A stretch of 64,000 bases of DNA from the NCBI RefSeq assembly GCF_008329715.1, contig NZ_VTSR01000006.1:186001-250000 (forward strand), in the 5' to 3' direction. This DNA comes from Gimesia chilikensis. Lineage in GTDB: Bacteria; Planctomycetota; Planctomycetia; Planctomycetales; Planctomycetaceae. Under the pieces are notes generated by a model. It worked only from the letters and a program-made list of their open reading frames with translations, was not told the DNA's origin and ran no database searches. Each line of letters begins with the position of its first letter. Within the stretch, counting starts at the first letter, position 1. Positions 1 to 7,231 of this stretch are shown one piece after another. The position numbers and the translations under genes are program-made.

Positions 1-541
1 CTCCAATGATCACATCGCAGTTAAAGGGGACCAGCAGCGCTTCGCCCCGCGGCAGTGCCCGGCCCAGACCGTGCATCATTACGGGTGTCAGTCTCGTATC
101 GGAGCGATCATGCACGATGTGATAGACGCCCCGTTTGATTTCGCTCAACTCTTCGGGATTACCGCGACTGCCTTCCGGAAACAGGATCAGAATCTCGCCC
201 CGATCCAGTGCCTCGTGACAACCCGCGAACAGCTCGCTCTTGCGCATGCGTCCGGTCCGCTGGATGGGAATGATGCCCAGACAGTTTTTGGAAAACCAGG
301 AGAGATAGCGATTCTTCAGGAAATAATCGGCGGCCGCTACGGGACGCACCTTATGCAGACTCGACAGGGGATACAGGCTCATCAGCACCAGAGCATCGAG
401 GTGACTGTTATGATTGGCGACGACAATCGATGGCCCCTCGACAGGCAGGTTCTGCTTACCTCGTAAGTTCAGTCCGAGAATGATAATCACGATCGGTCTG
501 ACGATGAGCGCAAAAAACAGGATTTTGAGTACCCGCTCCAT
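1..541 (-). CDS. plsC: 1-acyl-sn-glycerol-3-phosphate acyltransferase (PlsC family), partial
   Basis: Acylates lysophosphatidic acid to phosphatidic acid at the inner membrane, the substrate of the CdsA encoded just upstream. The first 180 codons are present and the C-terminus runs off the left edge. The catalytic HX4D box is seen as NHNSHLD (His44, Asp49), and the glycerophosphate-binding motif as FPEGSRG (121-127). The N-terminus is one hydrophobic segment (about 5-24), as usual for this family. The ATG at 541 lies about 20 bases after the cdsA stop, so it is the last visible gene of the four-gene operon. The family call is firm; the exact acyl substrate cannot be read from the sequence. 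Confidence 0.9.
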   Translation of the reverse strand, partial: MERVLKILFFALIVRPIVIIILGLNLRGKQNLPVEGPSIVVANHNSHLDALVLMSLYPLSSLHKVRPVAAADYFLKNRYLSWFSKNCLGIIPIQRTGRMRKSELFAGCHEALDRGEILILFPEGSRGNPEELSEIKRGVYHIVHDRSDTRLTPVMMHGLGRALPRGEALLVPFNCDVIIG

Positions 542-560
542 AGTTCTGTCACTCCACAGC

Positions 561-1493
561 TCAGAAACTCATGTAATAGAGGTAATGAAAAAACAGTGGC
601 GATGTGAAAATCAGGCTGTCGCAGCGGTCTAGAATACCGCCGTGCCCGGGAATCAGAGAACCGCTGTCTTTGATCTCCAGGTCACGTTTGATTGATGAGA
701 TCACGACGTCGCCGATGAACCCCGAAACGCTGATCAGCAGGCCTGCCAGCAGACTGAAGCGAAAATTCAATGGCGTCAGAAACGGTCCCAGAAAACCGGA
801 GACCAGTGCAATAGTCAGTAATCCTCCGATGAACCCTTCCCAGGTCTTATTCGGACTGACTTTGGGAATGATCTTGTGGCGTCCCAGCAGTTTACCCCAG
901 ATAAACTGACACACGTCATTGAACTGGGTCATGAATAACAGGAAGATCACCAGCCCCATGCCACCGGCGTCAGCGTTCTTTACCGGCAGCATCAGCAGGT
1001 AAGCGATGTGACTCAGACAGAAGACAGTCAACATGACGGCCCAGTGAATGATGCCTGCCGAATGAATGAATCCGCGCGTCTCTCCAATCAGCACCATCCG
1101 CATCGGGAGAAACAGGAACAGGTAGACCGGAATAAAGATAATAAACAGACCGTACCAGCCGATGCTGACCAGGTAGTATTGCACGGGAATCGACAGGTAG
1201 GCCCAGAACAGAACACGCCGGTCCGCCTGCCTTGTAGGGACAATCGAAAAGAACTCTTTGAGTGCCAGGAAGCTGATAAAGGCAAACAGGATGATGGCCG
1301 TCGTGCGACTCACAATCAGGCAGAGAAACAGAATACCGATCATCCACCACCAGGACTGGATCCGCTGACGCAGTTCGGTATAGTCCTTTTCCGGCTTAAG
1401 TCGCTTCAGGATCAGACGACAGGTTGTAGCCGTGACCAGCAGACCGAAGACGACCAGCATCGCATACAGAGAATGCGGAGGGATCTCCCACAT
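561..1493 (-). CDS. cdsA: Phosphatidate cytidylyltransferase
   Basis: Converts phosphatidic acid and CTP to CDP-diacylglycerol, the precursor of acidic and zwitterionic phospholipids. About 310 residues, strongly hydrophobic with roughly eight membrane segments. The family signature is complete near the C-terminus (about 266-292): SSIKRDLEIKDSG followed by PGHGGILDRCDS, with the conserved KD, HGG and DR-D residues. I place the start at the ATG at 1493 (MWEIPPHSLY). It sits 2 bases after the stop of the upstream CDP-alcohol phosphatidyltransferase, and the longer reading (to 1541) would overlap that gene by 46 bases. Its position between that enzyme and PlsC supports a dedicated phospholipid module. 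Confidence 0.93.
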   Translation of the reverse strand: MWEIPPHSLYAMLVVFGLLVTATTCRLILKRLKPEKDYTELRQRIQSWWWMIGILFLCLIVSRTTAIILFAFISFLALKEFFSIVPTRQADRRVLFWAYLSIPVQYYLVSIGWYGLFIIFIPVYLFLFLPMRMVLIGETRGFIHSAGIIHWAVMLTVFCLSHIAYLLMLPVKNADAGGMGLVIFLLFMTQFNDVCQFIWGKLLGRHKIIPKVSPNKTWEGFIGGLLTIALVSGFLGPFLTPLNFRFSLLAGLLISVSGFIGDVVISSIKRDLEIKDSGSLIPGHGGILDRCDSLIFTSPLFFHYLYYMSF

Positions 1494-1495
1494 GA

Positions 1496-2137
1496 TCAGG
1501 CCTCCAGAAATCGATAGGCAGAAACGGCGCGGCGGATGCACGTCACAACCGCTCCCAGGATGATCACGATCAAAGCGATCAATAAGCAGTAATCCGTGTG
1601 CCAGACCAGCGTTTCAATAGCGGTCAACACACAGGCGATCGTCAGTACGGCCATGCGATGCTGCTTGGCCATGGGGCCTTTGAAGTCGACGGGCGCCCCG
1701 ATGCTGGCACTCAGCGTACGGATGTAAGCCGTCATCACCGCCAGCAAACCTGCACACCAACCCAGTTCGGCACCGTAGGCGACCATATGCACGGCATAAC
1801 CGGCTGAAACCAGGATCAGCGGGTCGGCGATCCGGTCCGGAATATCGTTGAACAGTTCGCCCGAGTTCGTTTTCTTACCCCCCTCAACGGCGACCATCCC
1901 ATCGAAGAGGTTACACAGCAGTCGGCACTGGATCATCAATCCCGCCAGAATCAACAGCCACCAGTGTGCATATAATGCAAAGCAGATAAAACTGGCTGCC
2001 GCCAGGGCCGCGAACAGAATGCTGATCACGGAGATCTGGTTGGGGGTGATCTGCTTACCGCTCAGGTAACGTGCGAACGCAACAACGAATTTCACTTCGC
2101 GAACCTTGAGCGGTCGTCTGGTGCCGGTGTCATTCAT
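1496..2137 (-). CDS. CDP-alcohol phosphatidyltransferase family protein, variant active-site motif
   Basis: Integral membrane enzyme family that transfers a phosphatidyl group from CDP-diacylglycerol to an alcohol; the product here is unknown. 213 residues. TPNQIS at about 31-36 is the usual N-terminal family motif. The normally invariant metal/catalytic motif DxxDGxxAR-x8-GxxxDxxxD aligns at 76-101, but reads N76, D79, G80, V84, G93, N97, D101: the first and third Asp are Asn and the Arg is Val. D79 and the catalytic-base Asp D101 are kept. It overlaps the upstream gene by 8 bases and ends 2 bases before cdsA, so it is translationally linked to both. I recall similar variant proteins beside cdsA/plsC genes in other bacteria, so this may be a conserved subfamily and not decay. 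Confidence 0.85.
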   Translation of the reverse strand: MNDTGTRRPLKVREVKFVVAFARYLSGKQITPNQISVISILFAALAAASFICFALYAHWWLLILAGLMIQCRLLCNLFDGMVAVEGGKKTNSGELFNDIPDRIADPLILVSAGYAVHMVAYGAELGWCAGLLAVMTAYIRTLSASIGAPVDFKGPMAKQHRMAVLTIACVLTAIETLVWHTDYCLLIALIVIILGAVVTCIRRAVSAYRFLEA

Positions 2138-2543
2138 ATTGGGTCGTCCCCTGCTGCTGATGAATGCGGAGTAATCTCCAGGAAGTAAACATACAGAATG
2201 AAAACGCGACCATCAGGGCCGGTAAGATCGTGGCGATGATCCGCGGGGTTCCCATCAGGGTGTGTACATTGACCAGGCAGAAGCCGGTGAAGCAGATCAC
2301 AATCAACGCTGGCACCACAACTTTGACCAGCGGTCGATCAAAGCGATGAAACAGGTGAGTCACCGCCTGCACCATGAACAGTGTGATCATAAAACTGGCG
2401 GTCCCCTGGGTGAGGGCCGCAACCACTCCCTGCTGCGCGGACTCCCCGGAGTTCATCACATAGGCCCAGCTTCCCCAGAGCAGAAATGCCAGACCAGCCG
2501 AGATCAGGTTAAACAGTTTTGATGTGCGAATATTCTGTGTCAT
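2130..2543 (-). CDS. Small integral membrane protein of the phospholipid operon, function unknown
   Basis: 137 residues with four clear hydrophobic segments (about 10-28, 44-64, 73-93 and 100-119) and short polar loops; no motif I recognise. It is the first gene of a minus-strand operon with a CDP-alcohol phosphatidyltransferase, CdsA and PlsC, and its 3' end overlaps the next gene by 8 bases, so it is probably translated together with it. The context suggests a role in membrane-lipid synthesis or transport, but that is inference only. The start ATG at 2543 follows about 330 bases without any gene, where the operon promoter should lie. Confidence 0.7.
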   Translation of the reverse strand: MTQNIRTSKLFNLISAGLAFLLWGSWAYVMNSGESAQQGVVAALTQGTASFMITLFMVQAVTHLFHRFDRPLVKVVVPALIVICFTGFCLVNVHTLMGTPRIIATILPALMVAFSFCMFTSWRLLRIHQQQGTTQYE

Positions 2544-2875
2544 GAAAGCAGACCGTAATTATCAATGAAGCGTGATTTCTCTGCCGGACAGCCCTACTTC
2601 GGTGACCGGATGAAACTATAGTGTCGGCTGGTAAGCAGTTAGGCAAGCTCCGCTGCAGACGAATTCCCGCAGTTTTACTGCCTCTGTCTAAGTACAGGGC
2701 GATATTCTCTCCCCTTTACCACGGCGTTTTTGAAAGATTTTTTCAATTCAGCGGAAATCCATTGTCTGACGACCGGGAACCGCGAGGAAGAACGCCAGCC
2801 ACATGAACATAAGTCACACAAGAGAATACCAGCCGGGGATTATGCTGATTCAAAGATACTTTGGTGACTTAAAGT
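2544..2875. other. Intergenic region, nothing recognised
   Basis: About 330 bases between the start of the phospholipid operon and the end of the next minus-strand gene. I see no convincing reading frame, RNA gene or strong terminator. It must hold the operon promoter, but I cannot pick out clear -10 and -35 boxes. Confidence 0.5.
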
Positions 2876-3400
2876 TTATTGGGCCGCTTGAATCCGGTTG
2901 AGCAAACGTTCGAGTTCTTCCCGCGGTGTTTTTGAATGCAGACCGGGTCCGCGCAGAAAGAACTGGATCGACTTGCCCATACCAATCGGCTCCTGGAATC
3001 GAAGTCTGATGCGATAGGGCTTCTGGCTGAACGGATACAAGAGAGGGAAATACGCACAGCTTCGTAACTCTTCGATGTTACTTAGCAGCATTGTTTCAGC
3101 CTGACCATCCTTTTCAAACCGAATGTGACTGTTATTGACCCAGACTACGTCTGCAAAATCGGAGACCAGATACCGGATCAAAAATGATAAACAGAGTCCG
3201 AAAACTAATGGTGTCACAAACTGCCCGACGGTTTCCCAATTCCAGCCCCAGACATGCTTCGAGTTCACACCGACGAAAACAATGACAAAGATGAGCGGCG
3301 TCAGCGGTACCCACCTTCTGATCAGAAACGTTGTGCCTTCAGTGGAGATCTGCTCCATGTCTGATCGTGGAATGGATTCATTAAGCATGGTAACACTCAT
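2876..3400 (-). CDS. Hypothetical membrane protein with two central transmembrane segments
   Basis: 174 residues. Two hydrophobic segments lie at about 31-46 and 60-80, flanked by a polar N-terminus and a C-terminal soluble part of about 90 residues. That part looks beta-rich (alternating hydrophobic residues, VVWVNNSHIRFEKDG, RIRLRFQEP), which resembles small bacterial PH-like proteins; this is a weak impression, not a family assignment. It overlaps the upstream 58-residue gene by 4 bases (ATGA), so the two are probably translated together. No function can be given. Confidence 0.55.
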   Translation of the reverse strand: MSVTMLNESIPRSDMEQISTEGTTFLIRRWVPLTPLIFVIVFVGVNSKHVWGWNWETVGQFVTPLVFGLCLSFLIRYLVSDFADVVWVNNSHIRFEKDGQAETMLLSNIEELRSCAYFPLLYPFSQKPYRIRLRFQEPIGMGKSIQFFLRGPGLHSKTPREELERLLNRIQAAQ

Positions 3401-3573
3401 TCCAACTGGGTTTCCTGTTCTGACTGTGCCCCCACCAGTTGTTCCAGTTCCGCAATCCGCAAGTCTTGACCTTCCAGTTTATTCTTCAGCCTACTGATTT
3501 CGCCCAGTGCGCCGCAGGCAATGCAGAAACCCATAAATCCTAAAAAGCTGGAAGGTGAGCTAAGAAATTCCAT
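3397..3573 (-). CDS. Small membrane-anchored coiled-coil protein, unknown
   Basis: 58 residues. One hydrophobic segment (about 8-24, with a GFMGFCIACGALG core) is followed by a charged stretch with heptad-like spacing (SRLKNKLEGQDLRIAELEQL), probably a short coiled coil. I chose the ATG at 3573 because GGAAAGAG lies a suitable distance upstream; a longer reading to 3669 begins in lower-quality sequence. The stop overlaps the start of the next gene (ATGA), suggesting a two-gene unit. No family recognised. Confidence 0.5.
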   Translation of the reverse strand: MEFLSSPSSFLGFMGFCIACGALGEISRLKNKLEGQDLRIAELEQLVGAQSEQETQLE

Positions 3574-3652
3574 GTATTTCTCTTTCCAATGATTATTCAC
3601 AAAGTGAATCGAAAGCCGATTCCCGTCGCGCCAGTTTCTATACGCATTGCTT

Positions 3653-3745
3653 TTACATAAACAGACCAATGCAGATCACGATGATGGCGAGGACAAACGC
3701 GGTGGCAATCGTCACCCCGAGCGGAGAGCGGAAGAGGGAATTCAC
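3653..3745 (-). CDS. Possible 30-residue single-span membrane peptide
   Basis: A short frame starting at GTG (3745) and ending at TAA (3653) encodes a peptide with an N-terminal RSPLG and then an unbroken hydrophobic run (ATAFVLAIIVICIGLFM), the shape of a small single-pass membrane protein. It lies directly upstream of two other small membrane genes on the same strand. No strong ribosome-binding site and no ATG; other start codons in frame extend up to about 3810. Low confidence, kept because of its composition and position. Confidence 0.25.
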   Translation of the reverse strand: MNSLFRSPLGVTIATAFVLAIIVICIGLFM

Positions 3746-3871
3746 ACCTACCGCTGCAGACCAGACTGGTAATGGCCCAGGGAGAACGGGAACGGGGTTC
3801 GTGTGTCGGATCTGTCATGGCGTGAACCAGTAAAGAGAACAGGATGAACTGATACTTTATTCAGTTCAATT

Positions 3872-5305
3872 CTAATGACTGAACTGAAAGGAGTACAGAT
3901 CACACTCCTGCAGAATCCAACAGAGGCGGACCGGCTTACCGGCCAGCGTCGACAGATCAGCGTCGCTCTTCCAGCGCACCTGACCGTCAATTTCGTCTCC
4001 GATGAGGGGGATGCATTCGTCCCTGGTAAAACCGGGGATCTGAGTTCCGTCCGGTTGCTGCAGTTCGACCCGCAGACTGCCCGCGGCGCTGGTACTGAAG
4101 TTAACCCGCAGACGATCCCCGGCAAAGACCAGCGATCGAGTCAGCAGTTCTCCGGCGGCATAGCCGGCATTCACGGAGACAAAACCGTCGGTGCGGAGTA
4201 CATAGCGATCGCCGCTGCGATGGTAGATCGACATTTCAGTCGGGCTGGTCGGCACCACATTCAGGGCCACGTAGTTCGCCCGGTTTTTCCACTGTTCTGG
4301 TTCGAGGCCCGGTCGAATGAAGGCGTGCTTGAACAGGCGATCGTAGTGAGAGGAACCGGCGCGCGTGGTCATCAACAGGATGTCGGTGGCGTTCTGATCT
4401 TTGAGATCATAATCAGGTGCAGAGCCGCGTCCCGGAATGAAGCGGGTCGGCAGGGAGATATAAATGTGTGGTGCCCGGAAGTAAGGATGCGTCTGATTCG
4501 TATAAAGGTGTTCGCCCGGCAGATTGGGATCCATGGCGACCGGATCGGTCCAGTGGCGAAAATCCGGAGACGTCGTACGACTGACGCTGCGGAGCCGTTC
4601 AGGATCAGTCCACGTACGAAAATAACAGACATACTGCTGCTCGGCTTTCGACCAGAACGAGACATTCGCTGAATCGAAGGCGTGCCGCCACTGGGGTTGA
4701 TACGGGATGACCTCGGACTGCTTCGTCCAGTGAATGCCATCGGGTGAAACGAAAGCGAACAAGCCACGCCCCCGCTCTGTTAAACCGCGTTTGTCTCCCG
4801 GACCGGGATAGCCGGCGAGTGCCTTATAGCGTTCCTGCGGATCGACGCCCGGGCGAGTATCCAGAAAAGGGATGAAGTTGGTCAGGAAGGGAGGCTGATT
4901 CGCCAGGATCACATTGTTCTTGCGTGTTCCCCCGACTTCGTGCAGCCCCAGTTCCGGGAACTTCCATTCATGTCCGTCCCGGCTCTCAGCGTAATGCACG
5001 GTTTCCCCGGCATGACCGGTGTGCTTTTCTCCCTGATAATCCGGATCGGAACCGCGCCAGTAAGCCTGGTAGCGGTCTCCGTTTTTGATGACGGTCATCA
5101 TGTGCCGCACCGGTAAAGGCGAGCGGGGCCGGGGGGCTTTGACAGGCGTGTGCAGTTTGAGTTCCACGCCCTGCAGCTTGTCGATCAACAGACGATCGAC
5201 AAACAGCTCCCGGCGCGAACCGATGTCAACGGGTTGAGCAAATGCCGACAGTGGCAGCAGCATCAGCAGAGACCAGATCAATCCTCTCAGAACTTGCTGC
5301 TTCAC
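3872..5305 (-). CDS. Secreted glycoside hydrolase-like protein (predicted beta-propeller)
   Basis: 477 residues with a clear signal peptide (about 1-23, ending in SAFA). The body has repeated Asp/His/Trp-rich blades, such as YAESRDGHEWKFPELG, FAFVSPDGIHWTKQSE and TSPDFRHWTDP, which are typical of five-bladed propeller glycosidases of the GH32/43/68-like superfamily found in many planctomycetes. N-terminal RELFVDRLLID is also characteristic of these proteins. The C-terminal 110 residues look like a beta-sandwich accessory domain. Substrate unknown. Solitary gene; the GntP permease gene lies 48 bases upstream on the same strand and could be co-transcribed, which would fit sugar-acid uptake, but that is inference. 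Confidence 0.65.
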   Translation of the reverse strand: MKQQVLRGLIWSLLMLLPLSAFAQPVDIGSRRELFVDRLLIDKLQGVELKLHTPVKAPRPRSPLPVRHMMTVIKNGDRYQAYWRGSDPDYQGEKHTGHAGETVHYAESRDGHEWKFPELGLHEVGGTRKNNVILANQPPFLTNFIPFLDTRPGVDPQERYKALAGYPGPGDKRGLTERGRGLFAFVSPDGIHWTKQSEVIPYQPQWRHAFDSANVSFWSKAEQQYVCYFRTWTDPERLRSVSRTTSPDFRHWTDPVAMDPNLPGEHLYTNQTHPYFRAPHIYISLPTRFIPGRGSAPDYDLKDQNATDILLMTTRAGSSHYDRLFKHAFIRPGLEPEQWKNRANYVALNVVPTSPTEMSIYHRSGDRYVLRTDGFVSVNAGYAAGELLTRSLVFAGDRLRVNFSTSAAGSLRVELQQPDGTQIPGFTRDECIPLIGDEIDGQVRWKSDADLSTLAGKPVRLCWILQECDLYSFQFSH

Positions 5306-5353
5306 AGGACATTATCCCTTCGATAAATGAGACGCGTTTGAAAAGGCTTTCAT

Positions 5354-7057
5354 TCAGGCCATGGGGAAGAATGAGACTCCCAGCAGAACGACGATGAATC
5401 CGACCACGCCCATCAGGGCCGTCATGGGGGTAATGAATTTCAGTGTCTCCCCCTCGGTCATGCCACTCATTTTACCGATGACCCAGAAACCGCTGTCGTT
5501 CATCCAGGAAAGAGGCTTGGAACCGCAGCCAATCGCGAGAGCAAGATAAACCGGATGAAAACCGAGCGTTGCGGACTCCGCAATCCCGCCCAGAATCCCC
5601 ACGGTGGTAATCATAGCTACGGTCGACGATCCCTGGGCAGTGCGAATGGCCGTCGTGATCAGAAAGGCCAGTGTGACCAGCATCAGGGGAGAGACATCGG
5701 GCAGTGATTCAATCAGAAAGCTGACACCTGTCTGCTGCAGGACACCCCCGAAGGCTCCGCCGGCAGCGGTGATCAGAATAATCACGCCTCCGGTGGAGAG
5801 GGAGGCCTGAATCGATTCGGAAAGTTCGCCCAGCGAAGATTTTTTCTGTCGCACCAGCGTTGCCAGGGCGATCACGGCAGCAATACCCAGTGCGATATTT
5901 TTATTTCCCAGCGTCATGATCAGATCCTGAACCTCGGGAGAGATCTGGTCGCTGATGGACTTGAACTTCAGCAGTGTGGACCCGGCAATCATAATCACCG
6001 GCAGCAGGATGGGTGCCAGCGACAGCCAGAGTGAGGGGAGATCTTCGAGCTGGCTGTTGGAAAGTCTTTCGAGGTCGGCCTGCGTGACGTCGGCGGAATC
6101 GCGAAAGGGGAGTTCACAGTGCTTGTTGATCAGGGTGGCATAAGCCAGACCGAAGATGGCTGCGATACTGCCGACAATCATGCCGCCCATGATCATGGTG
6201 GCGATGTCGACCCCCAGCTGCTCCGCTACAAACAACGGTCCGGGAGTGGGCGGCACCAGGGAGTGTGCCATCGTGCCCCCGGTCACAATCGCCAGCACGT
6301 AGAGCAGATAGTTTTTGCCGGTGCGGAATCGCATCGCTTTGCCGAGGGGAATCAACAGGTAGAACACCGTGTCGAAGAAGACGGGAATCGCCAGCAGAAA
6401 TCCACTGGCCATGAAAGCGACGGGGGCCAGCTTCTCGCCCACAAAATTAATGGCTGAGCGGACAATTCTCTCGGCGGCACCGCTTTCGAGCAGGCACATG
6501 CCGATGATGGCGGCTAATGCTATCAGGATGCCGATCTTGGCACACGTTGATCCGAATCCCGCGGCCACCCGTTCGCCGACCGACTGCTGTCCCGCTTTGA
6601 TGGCCGCCTTGTAGTTGGCGGGGGTGATGGCAAAATCGTCGAGGCGAATCTCGCGGCTCGCGCTGTCATCCCGCACCTTGAGGTCGGCGATGATCATCCG
6701 CTGGCTGTCTTTAGTAAACTGGGAGGTCACCCGGGCCACTTCCGTCTCGGCAATCGGGATCAGCGGAAACCCGGGCTGCTCGCCCCCCATGATCATCAGC
6801 AACATGCCGGGCTGCAGCATCCCGGCCTTTTCGATCTCGATGACAATCTTCTGATTATCGGGAGTGACTTCGAGGATTTTAAACTTGTTTTTCCGGAGGG
6901 CTGTCTCCTCGATCTGCTGAGCGGGCGTCAAGACACCTACACAAATGGCTCCTGCCAGCAATGCGAGGAAGGCATGCAGACGAAAAAACAGGACGCCACC
7001 GACGACGATGGTCACCCCGGCTAAAATAATCACGATCACCCAAGCGCTTAGTTCCAT
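5354..7057 (-). CDS. GntP family permease (gluconate:H+ symporter-like) with N-terminal insert
   Basis: Inner-membrane transporter for gluconate-type sugar acids or related small carboxylates. 567 residues, against about 440-450 for typical GntP proteins. The core from about 170 onward matches the family: GSTCAKIGILIALAAIIGMCLLESGAAERIV, AIPVFFDTVFYLLIPL, the VPPTPGPL motif and GGVLQQTG. The extra length is a polar, beta-rich stretch at about 48-155 between the first two membrane helices and the rest. It contains ITPANYKAAIKAG, and its charge pattern suggests a soluble domain. The start is ATG at 7057. The gene is divergent from the DUF1549 gene across about 170 bases. Confidence 0.85.
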   Translation of the reverse strand: MELSAWVIVIILAGVTIVVGGVLFFRLHAFLALLAGAICVGVLTPAQQIEETALRKNKFKILEVTPDNQKIVIEIEKAGMLQPGMLLMIMGGEQPGFPLIPIAETEVARVTSQFTKDSQRMIIADLKVRDDSASREIRLDDFAITPANYKAAIKAGQQSVGERVAAGFGSTCAKIGILIALAAIIGMCLLESGAAERIVRSAINFVGEKLAPVAFMASGFLLAIPVFFDTVFYLLIPLGKAMRFRTGKNYLLYVLAIVTGGTMAHSLVPPTPGPLFVAEQLGVDIATMIMGGMIVGSIAAIFGLAYATLINKHCELPFRDSADVTQADLERLSNSQLEDLPSLWLSLAPILLPVIMIAGSTLLKFKSISDQISPEVQDLIMTLGNKNIALGIAAVIALATLVRQKKSSLGELSESIQASLSTGGVIILITAAGGAFGGVLQQTGVSFLIESLPDVSPLMLVTLAFLITTAIRTAQGSSTVAMITTVGILGGIAESATLGFHPVYLALAIGCGSKPLSWMNDSGFWVIGKMSGMTEGETLKFITPMTALMGVVGFIVVLLGVSFFPMA

Positions 7058-7231
7058 GATTCAACCAGTTCGAATTGTAGACGCACCGTGTGTATTTCAT
7101 GAAATTCACCATTTTTTCGACACATCCTGATCTGAATCGGGTTAAATAGACGTCAGCCATTCAGTGATGTCTGACTGACTCCCGAATGAAATTCGGGGCC
7201 ATTCTCTCCGTCTCAGTTCAGGTGAAAGGTC

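Noticed and set aside
3875-4672. 265-codon plus-strand frame antisense to the secreted glycosidase gene
   Set aside because: Its composition is typical of an opposite-strand shadow and it has no recognisable domain; the minus-strand gene has a signal peptide and family motifs.
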